A DNA stretch of 16,777 nucleotides, taken from contig CAAGNV010000036.1 in the NCBI GenBank assembly GCA_900771425.1, positions 1 through 16,777 of the forward strand, given 5' to 3'. A model generated the notes under the pieces. It had not been told where the DNA came from and made no database searches. It saw nothing but the letters and a program-made list of their open reading frames with translations. The position numbers and the translations under genes were made by a program. The DNA comes from Bacteroidaceae bacterium (GTDB taxonomy: Bacteria > Bacteroidota > Bacteroidia > Bacteroidales > Bacteroidaceae). Of the stretch, positions 9,741 through 16,509 are shown one piece after another. Position 1 is the first letter of the stretch, and each line of letters starts with the position of its first letter.

Positions 9741-9756
9741 GAGACTATTAAGTCTC
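9741..9756. other. Short inverted repeat between anchor and minor fimbrillin genes
   Basis: GAGACT and AGTCTC are separated by ATTA, giving a 6-bp stem with a 4-nt loop. No U-tract follows on the minus strand, so it is a poor terminator. It may be an RNA-stability or processing hairpin in the 81-nt gap (9702-9782), or chance. Confidence 0.3.
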
Positions 9757-9782
9757 TTTATAATATATTGTTGTTTGTATAA

Positions 9783-10898
9783 TTATATTCCGCTTAATGT
9801 ATTGTTGGTCTTTCTATACGTCCATGCAAGAATATGAATATCTACGGCAGCCCATGTACTTCCTTTCAAAATGAAATCAAGGCGGTAACTATATTCACGA
9901 TCAAGGTATTCTTGACGAGAATAAGTCTTAGTTTCAAACATTGAACGTCCTTCTGTCAAGAGAGCCGCAAGGTCGAATTCACCAATCACATCTCCATCGC
10001 TAAGATTAATCAACCTAAGAACAGCATCATTTTCGGTAGCAGAACGATACATTATACGGTTGAAGTTTATATCATAGTGTGCAGTACGTTCTAACACAGA
10101 TTCAGGATTTTCATCTTCGTCTGGATACTGAGTAGTCCATGCTGCGTAAGGAGTATAAAGGAGGGTATCGTCTGGTAAGAGATTGTTGTCGCTATCGAGT
10201 CGACCATTCTTGGCAGTTATAGTTACTGCGTATTTGTCGTGTGACGGTTCTAATGGATGGTCAAGGTCACGGAGTGTGATATTGAGAGTCTTGGTGTCGC
10301 GTACGAGCGAGATGGTAGCGTATGATGCCTTGTCGTACTCGACTGTAACTGTTGAAGCGCCGAGCATGGTTCCGTGCCAGAGTGTATCCATAGGAGCTAC
10401 GTTGCTGACAGGGCAGAGGCCTTCTGCGTTCTTTGCCTGACGGTCGAGGGTTACGTTGAGTTCCTGCTTTGCGATGCCACGTGTACCGAGTTCAGTGCGG
10501 CGATACTTGGCACCAGGAGTAGCGAGAGCATCCTCCCAGTCCTTCTGCATGGCGAGTGCCATGAGGCGGTAAGTACCAGCAGGGAGTTCGTCCTGTGAGA
10601 AATGCATGCGGTAACCGTAGGTCTTGAGCGGAGAGTTGCCTTCGCCGTAGTTGCCTACGCTGCGCTTCATAACGAGGTTGTCCGATTCGTCGAAAACATA
10701 TACTGTAACGTAACCAACATGGTCCTTGAACATGTCGGCACGCTGAATGTTGTAGTCATACACGAAATTCACGTACAGTCCTTCTGGACAATCGTCACGG
10801 TCTGTTTCCATCAACGAGCACCCTGTGGTGCTAATGCCCAAGAGGATAGCAGAGAATATGCACATCCACATCTTGTTTATCTGACTGAATCTTTTCAT
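9783..10898 (-). CDS. FimB/Mfa2-family fimbrial anchor lipoprotein
   Basis: From the chosen ATG (10896-10898) the product has 371 residues: signal peptide with hydrophobic CIFSAILLGIS, lipobox TTGC with Cys27, then the family hallmark R-D-D-C-P-E-G-L-Y-V and VTVYVFDE. The C-terminus has DIHILAWTYRK, again the IH[IV]xxW motif. Mfa2/FimB proteins sit in the outer membrane by their lipid and hold the first pilin subunit, which limits fibre length. Unlike the fimbrillins it has no T-R-A processing site after the lipobox. A longer frame could start 15 codons upstream (10943), but that ATG lies inside a 9-bp repeat array and the added residues are polar, giving a poor signal peptide. The 40 nt before the chosen start are rich in CAA and almost free of G, so the start should be open to ribosomes. 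Confidence 0.93.
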   Translation of the reverse strand: MKRFSQINKMWMCIFSAILLGISTTGCSLMETDRDDCPEGLYVNFVYDYNIQRADMFKDHVGYVTVYVFDESDNLVMKRSVGNYGEGNSPLKTYGYRMHFSQDELPAGTYRLMALAMQKDWEDALATPGAKYRRTELGTRGIAKQELNVTLDRQAKNAEGLCPVSNVAPMDTLWHGTMLGASTVTVEYDKASYATISLVRDTKTLNITLRDLDHPLEPSHDKYAVTITAKNGRLDSDNNLLPDDTLLYTPYAAWTTQYPDEDENPESVLERTAHYDINFNRIMYRSATENDAVLRLINLSDGDVIGEFDLAALLTEGRSMFETKTYSRQEYLDREYSYRLDFILKGSTWAAVDIHILAWTYRKTNNTLSGI

Positions 10899-10940
10899 CT
10901 CGTTTGTTGTTGTTTGAGTTTTTGTTTGTTTATTGAGGTT

Positions 10941-10994
10941 CATGGGGGCTATGGGGCTAATGGGTCGGATGAGACTTATAGGCCGGATAGGAAC
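10941..10994. repeat. 9-bp degenerate tandem repeat array, copy 1
   Basis: Six 9-bp units related to TATGGGACT fill part of the gap between the major fimbrillin and the anchor gene: CATGGGGGC, TATGGGGCT, AATGGGTCG, GATGAGACT, TATAGGCCG, GATAGGAAC. It is the most degenerate of three such arrays in the locus. It contains the upstream alternative ATG of the anchor gene. Confidence 0.7.
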
Positions 10995-11020
10995 TCATGA
11001 TAGTGTTATGTGAAAGAAAG

Positions 11021-11065
11021 AATAAAAGTCTGGTGGCGCAACGCCTGTGGCTCACGCCACCAGAC
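11021..11065 (-). terminator. Stem-loop with U-tract after the major fimbrillin gene (attenuator or terminator)
   Basis: GTCTGGTGGCG (11028-11038) is the exact complement of CGCCACCAGAC (11055-11065), an 11-bp stem around a 16-nt loop. On the minus strand it is followed by TTTTATT (11021-11027), the layout of an intrinsic terminator. It begins 34 nt past the stop codon of the major fimbrillin and comes before the anchor and minor pilin genes. Partial termination here would yield much more major pilin than anchor, the ratio a pilus needs. The loop also allows a competing fold in which GTGGC-GTGA-GCCAC and GGCG-TTG-CGCC form two small hairpins. Confidence 0.8.
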
Positions 11066-11099
11066 ATATAGAGAGTTTAGAACTTAATGTTCATTAAGA

Positions 11100-13067
11100 T
11101 TACTTAAGGTCTTCATGCTGTTCACGGATAACCCATGGGAGGATGTGGATGTGTGCAGCGATGTAATATACTTCTGGGTTGTCATCAGGAGTACCACCAG
11201 GAGTACCTGATGTTGTACCGCTATAGTCAACTGGAACTGGAGAACCAATACCTACAATCTTATCAGCTGTGATTTGATACCAGTTGTTACGTACTACACC
11301 CCAACGACCGAGCCATGCAGCAGCGCGACTTGCACCATATACAATTGGAGTATCATGTAATGACACACCAGTTGTTGGGTAAATCTTTAAATAGTCGTTG
11401 TATGCGCTGTTTGGAGCAGACCATGGAGTTTCGAAATCGCCGAAGTGAGCGATGCGAACTGCATAGTAAGCATAACCATCAGCATAACCGTAAGCAGCAG
11501 CTTCCTTCTTAGTATCAGGAAGAGTGTAACCAGTGATAGCTGTATATGTTGAGAATGCTTCCAAAGCTGTCTCAACGTCACTTGATGCAGCAGCACCGTC
11601 AACCTTGATGTTTGTGATAGACAATGTTACTTTATAATTAAGAACACCAGTTGTTGCATTGATAGGAGTTGTTGCATCAAGTGCTGCTACTGGAGTCAAT
11701 TTGTATGTAATAGTAGAAGATGGAGTAACAGAGGCATCTGCAGCGATAATAGTACTTGAAGCATTAGAAAGGTCTGCAGCGATAGCAGCTTCGAAAGCTG
11801 CAGTCAAACCATTAATGGTTGAAGCATCTGCATCAAGTGCCATCTTACCAAGTTGAGTCTCAACATCAGACTGAGTTGCATAGATCTGTGCACCGATTTT
11901 GTAGAATGTTGCACCGTCGTTCAGCTTAACCTTGAATCCAACGAAAGTAGTGTTGCCAAAGAATTGGTTATCTGCATCGAATGTATTTTCATAAGTGAAT
12001 GCAGAACTACCTGAAGCGAAACCGTATTTATCTGCTGCGATTTTAGAATTTGCAAGAGTTGCAGTACCTGAATAGTTAACATCCTTACCGAAATATGTGC
12101 GGTATAAGTCACTTTGGTGAGCATGACTTGCAGGAACTGCAGGAGCAAGAGCATTAACAGAAACGAAACGATACTTTGTTGAAGAAACGCTGTTCTGCTC
12201 ATTTTTATATGCAGACCAATCAGTTAATACCTGACGAGTATTGTAGTAACCAGTTGCAGATGAGTTAACATTACCAAGTGACCAGCCTACAAGCGCAGCC
12301 TTCATTGTTGATCCATCAACTGTAGTAGGAGTGAAAGTAACAGTTACCTTAGCAGCAGCACGCTCAACAAAGATACATGCAGAATTAGTTGACTTTTCAG
12401 CATCTTCCTTAGTCTTGTAGATGTATTTCTTGTTAATTTCTGTCAAAGTCTGGATAGTACCAGTTGAAGGGTCAGAACTACCACCTGCAGCAGTTGAAAG
12501 AGGTACACTTGTCATTACAAGACCACCGTCACTGATTGTGCTACCGAAACCAGTTGCTTCAGCATCCTTAATACCAATTGCTTTCAAAACTTTCTGGCTG
12601 AAATCTGAGAAAGTCTGGTCTTTAGAGAAATCGATACCTGTTGCATTACCTGAATAGTTAAGGATTACATAAGCATAAAGCTTGTCAGTAGATCCGAGAC
12701 TTGGTGAAGTGATTTCCTGAACGTAAGGCTTGCTTGACTGAGTAACCTGTGGGTCAGTATCGTCAGAGAAAGCGACCATTGGGTTAATGTCGTAAGAACT
12801 AATCAACTTAGCAGCTGATTCGCTAGCGCCCTTGAAGAGAACAAGTTTACCAGAATTAACAGCATACTCAGTTGCATCACCATCGTTAAAGTCGTCGTTT
12901 GCACGAGTCTGAGGCTCACTTGGCATTGCGATAGCTACATTGATAAATGCAGGCTGACCTTCAGCAATGTCAAGAACACTGTTACCATTCTCATTGAGAG
13001 AATCGTCGTTGCCACAAGCAGCGAGCATACCCACTGCGAGCAAACCTAAAAGAATTTGTTTTTTCAT
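11100..13067 (-). CDS. Mfa1-like major fimbrillin (pilin lipoprotein)
   Basis: A 655-residue lipoprotein with MKKQILLGLLAVGMLAAC (Cys18 lipidated). QTRAND with Arg55 is the probable maturation cut that frees the groove for donor-strand polymerisation. The N-terminal sandwich includes KLVLFKG and the strand FVERAAAKVTVTF. The C-terminal domain has the Mfa1 signature WGVVRNNWYQITADKIVG and ends in IHILPWVIREQHEDLK, the likely donor strand. It is longer than the P. gingivalis Mfa1 (roughly 560 residues, from memory); an Ala/Thr/Ser-rich segment at about residues 400-520 could account for the difference. It is placed as main fibre subunit because of family, position before the anchor gene, and the terminator-like hairpin directly behind it. 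Its own 126-nt upstream gap shows no TAnnTTTG box, so it is probably transcribed from further upstream. Confidence 0.93.
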   Translation of the reverse strand: MKKQILLGLLAVGMLAACGNDDSLNENGNSVLDIAEGQPAFINVAIAMPSEPQTRANDDFNDGDATEYAVNSGKLVLFKGASESAAKLISSYDINPMVAFSDDTDPQVTQSSKPYVQEITSPSLGSTDKLYAYVILNYSGNATGIDFSKDQTFSDFSQKVLKAIGIKDAEATGFGSTISDGGLVMTSVPLSTAAGGSSDPSTGTIQTLTEINKKYIYKTKEDAEKSTNSACIFVERAAAKVTVTFTPTTVDGSTMKAALVGWSLGNVNSSATGYYNTRQVLTDWSAYKNEQNSVSSTKYRFVSVNALAPAVPASHAHQSDLYRTYFGKDVNYSGTATLANSKIAADKYGFASGSSAFTYENTFDADNQFFGNTTFVGFKVKLNDGATFYKIGAQIYATQSDVETQLGKMALDADASTINGLTAAFEAAIAADLSNASSTIIAADASVTPSSTITYKLTPVAALDATTPINATTGVLNYKVTLSITNIKVDGAAASSDVETALEAFSTYTAITGYTLPDTKKEAAAYGYADGYAYYAVRIAHFGDFETPWSAPNSAYNDYLKIYPTTGVSLHDTPIVYGASRAAAWLGRWGVVRNNWYQITADKIVGIGSPVPVDYSGTTSGTPGGTPDDNPEVYYIAAHIHILPWVIREQHEDLK

Positions 13068-13141
13068 AAAAATGAAAGTTTAAAAAATGATTAATAAATT
13101 TGTTATTTGATATTTGGTTATATATTGTTAGTCTTGGGGGT

Positions 13142-13194
13142 AATGAGCCTTATGGGACTCATGGGACCTATGGGACTTATGGGGCTATGGGACT
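13142..13194. repeat. 9-bp degenerate tandem repeat array, copy 2
   Basis: Units AATGAGCCT, TATGGGACT, CATGGGACC, TATGGGACT, TATGGGGCT and an 8-nt unit ATGGGACT run directly into the stop codon (13194-13196) of the DUF3868 gene. This is the cleanest array and gives the consensus TATGGGACT. The rest of the gap, 13068-13130, is very A+T-rich leader of the major fimbrillin gene. Confidence 0.8.
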
Positions 13195-14624
13195 TAGCGG
13201 AGGGTGTTGAGGAGGTTGAGGTTCTTGGTTGCTGCCTCGAGTCCTGCCGCCTGTGCTTCCTTGAAGAATGCCTCGGCTGCCTCGTAGCGCTTCTGCTGGA
13301 GTGCGAGTGCTCCGCGTGCGTTGAGTGCCTCGGCTGTCTCGCCGGCTTTCTTCAGGAACTTCTCTGCGCTCTCGGTATTGCCCGACATGAGTGCTGCGCA
13401 TGCTGCGTTGACGTTGGCTGTCTGGTCTTCAGGATACATGCGTACTGCTACGTCGAATACCTGGTTGAACTCTGCGCTGCCTGGCTCGTAGGTCTGTGCT
13501 GCCAGCATGAACTGGTTGAGTGAGAGTACCTGTGGACGTGTCTTGATGAGTTCCTTGATCTGATCGACGCTGACCTGTCCGAGACGGAAGCCCACCTTGT
13601 AGTCGGCGTGACGGAGGTATGGGTACCAGTTCTTGAGTATGTAGGCGTACTGCTTAGGGAACTTCTTCTTGATGGTTTCGTTGCGGAGGTCAGGTTCGAT
13701 GTCGCTCTTTGCGAGTTCGAGGATGGCGTCGCGGTTCTGCATTTCTGGGTGATGGTTGAGTGAGTCGATGAGTCCTTCCCAGTTTTCTGTAGTGAAGTCG
13801 GAGTTGAACTGTCCTACCTTTACGTTGTTGGCTGCACATTCGTTCTTTACCCAGTTGAGGAGTGTCTTGGCACGTTCGCGTGCGAGGTATGTGTTGTGGT
13901 CGTAAGGTCCTTCAGGTGAAGCGAAACCGTGGATGCTGACCTGTGTGATGCTTACGAGTGTGTCGCGCTTAACCTTGTCGATGTCGGCGTAGATCTTCAT
14001 GAGCTCGCGTGGGTTGTTGAACATGTGAGGCTTGAGTGTGATTGAGTCGAGTTCGTATGTGACGTATGCAGCGCCTTCGACGAACTGCTCAGGGGTTTCG
14101 GGTGCGTTCGGCATGACGAATGGGCATAGCAGATCGCGCAGGTTGAGTCCCTGTCCGTCAACGGGCAGGATGACGTCATTGCTGCCGATGAGTTTGCCGC
14201 ATCCGCATGTATCGACTGCTATGCGGAGTGTTGTGTTGCCTGCTGTCATCCAAGGTTCGAACTGAGTCTTCTCGTCGTATGTGATTGACTGTGGCTTGCC
14301 GTTGTCACGACGCTGTTCGATGGCATTTGGATAGTTCTCGTTGCCTTGGCGCATATACACGTAGTGCTGGTTGCGTCCGGTGACCATCACTGGTCGGAAA
14401 GCAGCTGAGTGTCCTGCCTTGTCCTCGAGTATCGGAGTGAGTACTACGACACGGTTGCTTGCGAGGTTGAGTTCGTCGAGCACGATGTCGCCAGTGACGT
14501 GCATCGTATTCTCGAGTCGGGCAGCGTGGAGGTCCTGTACGTTGACCTTGCCTGACGGACGGTTGTCGGCAAATGCTGCTGCACTAATAAATAATAAGGT
14601 GTATATGATTAATGAACGTTTCAT
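13194..14624 (-). CDS. DUF3868 protein with OmpA-like domain and TPR-like tail
   Basis: A 476-residue exported protein with a Sec signal (LIIYTLLFISAAAFA, cut before DN) and no lipobox. Residues about 20-125 match the DUF3868 family (VTGDIVLDELNLASN, HSAAFRPVMVTGRNQHYVY). Residues about 225-255 resemble the OmpA peptidoglycan-binding fold (VSIHGFASPEGP, then NTYLARERAKTLLNWV). The last 80 residues are helical and TPR-like (ANVNAACAALMSGNTESA, ALNARGALALQQKRYEAAEA). Cys140 and Cys142 form C-G-C. DUF3868 and DUF3575 genes typically sit together beside Bacteroidales pilus genes, as here (67-nt gap). An envelope scaffold linking pilus assembly to the cell wall is inferred; the biochemical role is unknown to me. 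Confidence 0.88.
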   Translation of the reverse strand: MKRSLIIYTLLFISAAAFADNRPSGKVNVQDLHAARLENTMHVTGDIVLDELNLASNRVVVLTPILEDKAGHSAAFRPVMVTGRNQHYVYMRQGNENYPNAIEQRRDNGKPQSITYDEKTQFEPWMTAGNTTLRIAVDTCGCGKLIGSNDVILPVDGQGLNLRDLLCPFVMPNAPETPEQFVEGAAYVTYELDSITLKPHMFNNPRELMKIYADIDKVKRDTLVSITQVSIHGFASPEGPYDHNTYLARERAKTLLNWVKNECAANNVKVGQFNSDFTTENWEGLIDSLNHHPEMQNRDAILELAKSDIEPDLRNETIKKKFPKQYAYILKNWYPYLRHADYKVGFRLGQVSVDQIKELIKTRPQVLSLNQFMLAAQTYEPGSAEFNQVFDVAVRMYPEDQTANVNAACAALMSGNTESAEKFLKKAGETAEALNARGALALQQKRYEAAEAFFKEAQAAGLEAATKNLNLLNTLR

Positions 14625-14640
14625 GATTGCTGATGTTTTT

Positions 14641-14694
14641 TTTGGATCTTATGGGTCGAATGGGACTTATGGGTCTAATGGGAATTATGAGTTA
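14641..14694. repeat. 9-bp degenerate tandem repeat array, copy 3
   Basis: Six units, TTTGGATCT, TATGGGTCG, AATGGGACT, TATGGGTCT, AATGGGAAT and TATGAGTTA, fill nearly the whole gap between the DUF3575 and DUF3868 genes. The last unit contains the DUF3575 stop codon (14692-14694). Confidence 0.75.
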
Positions 14695-15267
14695 GAAGAG
14701 GTAGAGCATGCTGAGAGCCAGCTTGGTCGGACCTATGTAGTTGGTGTGGTCCTTGCGCTTGAACGAGCCGCACTCGCCACACTCGTATTCCTTGAACTGT
14801 ATGTAGTCATAGCCGAATCCGACTGATGCTTCCAGGTTCCAGTGCTTGCCGAGTATCCACTGGTATCCGTATGTGATACCACCACCGACGTACCAACCTT
14901 CATAGTGTTTGTTCTTGATGTCTTCCTTGATGAGTCCGAAGGTGTCGTCGAAGCCCTGTACGTTGAATTCGCCGCCCATGGCATGGATACCGAAGAAGTG
15001 ACCGTTGAACTTAGAACAGGTCCACCAACGGTATTCCGGCATGACGAGCCAGTGGCGCATCTGCTTGTCGCTCGACTTCCAAGGGTTGAGTCCGTAGAAA
15101 ATCTGAGCCGTGGACTTGCGTGACAAGCCTACTTCGACACCGAGGTTCGGTGTGCGATTCACATCATAGAGGAGGTTGTTCTTGATGGCTACCTGAGCCT
15201 GAACTGCGTTTGCCATAGACGCTACCGCAATAAGCAGAAACAATCGAATTAACTTCTTGATTGACAT
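14692..15267 (-). CDS. DUF3575 family outer-membrane-type protein
   Basis: A 191-residue protein with a Sec signal (LIRLFLLIAVASMANAVQA, cut before QV). The mature part is typical of DUF3575: AIKNNLLYDVNRTPNLGVEVGL, then alternating aromatic strands (HWLVMPEYRWW, YVGGGITYGYQW) and a C-terminus ending in Phe, suggesting a small beta-barrel in the outer membrane. Cys163 and Cys166 form a C-G-E-C pair near the end, which may be redox-active or bind a metal. It lies between a thioredoxin-like lipoprotein gene and the DUF3868 gene. An assembly or anchoring role in the pilus system is inferred from gene context; no activity can be read from the sequence. Confidence 0.9.
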   Translation of the reverse strand: MSIKKLIRLFLLIAVASMANAVQAQVAIKNNLLYDVNRTPNLGVEVGLSRKSTAQIFYGLNPWKSSDKQMRHWLVMPEYRWWTCSKFNGHFFGIHAMGGEFNVQGFDDTFGLIKEDIKNKHYEGWYVGGGITYGYQWILGKHWNLEASVGFGYDYIQFKEYECGECGSFKRKDHTNYIGPTKLALSMLYLF

Positions 15268-15315
15268 ACTTGCTTTTTAATATTCTTATTATTTATTAAT
15301 TATCCTTTAATTATA

Positions 15316-15323
15316 CAAATTTA
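15316..15323 (-). promoter_or_regulatory. Possible promoter -7 box for the DUF3575 gene and pilus genes
   Basis: The minus strand reads TAAATTTG (consensus TAnnTTTG) 48 nt before the DUF3575 start, in a 162-nt gap that is long enough for a promoter. The -33 position has no clear TTG. If real, the pilus genes could be expressed apart from the thioredoxin-like gene. Confidence 0.4.
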
Positions 15324-15365
15324 CTGTTCACGCCCATGGACTACCCGCAGTCTTTCGTACTGTTC
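15322..15365. promoter_or_regulatory. Direct repeats TACTGTTC, possible regulator site
   Basis: TACTGTTC occurs at 15322-15329 and 15358-15365, and a near copy TACTGTGT at 15408-15415. The first copy abuts the putative -7 box at 15316-15323. Spacing of 36 bp is not an exact helical multiple. The significance of an 8-bp match is modest. Confidence 0.22.
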
Positions 15366-15429
15366 GTTCTCCGACTTTTCTATAATCATCCGCACCCTAA
15401 AAACGTTTACTGTGTTTCTCTTTACTTAA

Positions 15430-16017
15430 TCATCCTGCTGCGTGTCTCACGACTTCTTCCAACCGCTCTACCGTCAGTGTATCTCTGTCGGTGAATATGT
15501 TGGTTACTTTTCCTCGTCGGTCTATAATGTATGTCCGCGGGATGACCGACGAGGCAAACATCTCGTAGATGCGTCTGTCGGGTTGCGGTGAGACCGGAAG
15601 CGTGAAGCGTTGTTGATCCCAGTATTGTAATACCTCGCTGTTGCTCTCGGCGCGCGATATGCAAACGAGCGATATGGTCGAGTCGGCCTTTACCTTGTCG
15701 TAGAATGCCTGAATGACCGGGAGTTCGCGGCGGCAGTCGTTACATAAGGTATGGAAGAAAACGACAACCCCCCGTCGGCCAATGGCAGACTGGGAGTCGT
15801 AGGCATAATTGCCCTGTGCGCAGTAGCGCCAGTCGGCAGTATCTGTAAGGGTGACATCAGCGGTGAACGCCGGCACGTCATTACCTATAGAAATCTTTGT
15901 TGATTTGGATTCGTCGTCAGATTCAGAAAGACATGAAGACGCAGCCATAGCAAACAATATGCCCGGAAGCATATTTGCGTATAGAGTATGACTTTTCTTG
16001 AAGTTAATGGTCTTCAT
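15430..16017 (-). CDS. TlpA/thioredoxin-like redox lipoprotein
   Basis: A 195-residue protein with a type II signal ending AASSC (Cys29), so probably membrane-anchored and facing the periplasm. A thioredoxin fold is shown by VVVFFHTLCNDC, with the active pair Cys92-N-D-Cys95, and by SVIPRTYIIDRRG with the cis-proline Pro160. C-N-D-C is not the textbook WCGPC or WCPPC, and the residue before the first Cys is Leu rather than Trp. It is the first gene after the strongest promoter of the window and lies 162 nt before the DUF3575 gene. The next two gene products have Cys pairs (C-G-E-C and C-G-C), so they are candidate partners. TlpA-like reductase or oxidase activity comes from the family; direction of electron flow is unknown. 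Confidence 0.88.
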   Translation of the reverse strand: MKTINFKKSHTLYANMLPGILFAMAASSCLSESDDESKSTKISIGNDVPAFTADVTLTDTADWRYCAQGNYAYDSQSAIGRRGVVVFFHTLCNDCRRELPVIQAFYDKVKADSTISLVCISRAESNSEVLQYWDQQRFTLPVSPQPDRRIYEMFASSVIPRTYIIDRRGKVTNIFTDRDTLTVERLEEVVRHAAG

Positions 16018-16075
16018 ATATATCTGTTCGAATACTTATTGAGACTACTTGAGGCTGTTCTTTCAAACTGCGGTG

Positions 16076-16083
16076 CAAAGTTA
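16076..16083 (-). promoter_or_regulatory. Probable promoter -7 box proximal to the thioredoxin-like gene
   Basis: The minus strand reads TAACTTTGC, matching TAnnTTTG, 58 nt before the ATG at 16017. At the -33 distance there is only ATG in place of TTG, so it is weaker on paper than the promoter at 16315-16346. Confidence 0.5.
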
Positions 16084-16114
16084 CGGATTATTCCTTAATT
16101 ATTCATTACGAAAT

Positions 16115-16160
16115 TGTAACAATTTGCTTTTATGTCTTTATTTCTAAAATAAATGTTACA
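16115..16160. other. A+T-rich nested dyad upstream of the proximal promoter
   Basis: TGTAACA (16115-16121) pairs with TGTTACA (16154-16160), and inside it TTTATTT (16137-16143) pairs with AAATAAA (16147-16153) around CTA. The inner hairpin touches the outer 3' arm, leaving a one-sided bulge at 16122-16136. It may be an operator or a weak terminator for a transcript from the distal promoter. Confidence 0.35.
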
Positions 16161-16174
16161 TGGCAGAAAAATCT

Positions 16175-16273
16175 CTATTCATTTTTGCTGGTCTTACGTT
16201 GAAGAAGCAATTGGCTTGCGGTTGGTTTATTCATCAAGTTCTCGGAGTCAACATCGTTTTTCAGAGTTAGCAT
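16175..16273 (-). CDS. Possible 32-codon leader peptide ORF
   Basis: An ATG at 16271-16273 opens a 32-residue frame (starts MLTLKNDVDSEN, ends QRKTSKNE) that stops at 16175. It would begin about 36 nt after the predicted start of the distal promoter. It is hydrophilic with no signal or recognised domain. The opposite strand has a similar short open frame, so coding is far from certain; the same transcript could be a non-coding leader. Confidence 0.15.
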   Translation of the reverse strand: MLTLKNDVDSENLMNKPTASQLLLQRKTSKNE

Positions 16274-16314
16274 CACAAGGTATCATCTATTTCGTCCTAA
16301 ATCCTTACGCGGGG

Positions 16315-16346
16315 CAAAGGTACGATAATTCGCGCACGCGACCAAA
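16315..16346 (-). promoter_or_regulatory. Strong Bacteroidetes-type promoter (distal, drives the operon)
   Basis: On the minus strand TTTG (16343-16346) lies 20 nt before TACCTTTG (16315-16322), matching both halves of the known Bacteroides -33/-7 consensus with the usual spacing. Transcription would start near 16309 and run leftward through a leader of about 290 nt to the thioredoxin-like gene. Confidence 0.72.
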
Positions 16347-16465
16347 CATTTTTTAACTTATTTTAATTGTAAAGATGATTTTTATCAAAGTGTAAGCATT
16401 TAATATACATAATGTAAGTGATAATGCAATATCTGAATTGCAGAAACAAGCGAAGGGGAAGGGAA

Positions 16466-16504
16466 ATTGATAATTCATAATTAATAATTCATAATTGATA
16501 ATTA
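16466..16504. repeat. A+T palindromic repeat
   Basis: Variants of ATAATTCATAATT recur back to back (GATAATTCATAATT, AATAATTCATAATT, GATAATT) just outside the left inverted repeat of the element at 16510. Such A+T repeats are frequent in Bacteroidetes intergenic DNA. The stretch before it, 16347-16465, shows no gene; only a small TGCAAT/ATTGCA hairpin near 16424-16441. Confidence 0.5.
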
Positions 16505-16509
16505 GCAAT

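Noticed and set aside
13107..13523. Plus-strand frame of 138 codons starting with Met-Gly-Leu repeats
   Set aside because: It reads through the 9-bp repeat array and then antisense to the DUF3868 gene; the repeats alone create the pattern.
16153..16356. Plus-strand frame of 67 codons
   Set aside because: It runs antisense over the distal promoter and the leader, with no recognisable domain and no plus-strand promoter box.
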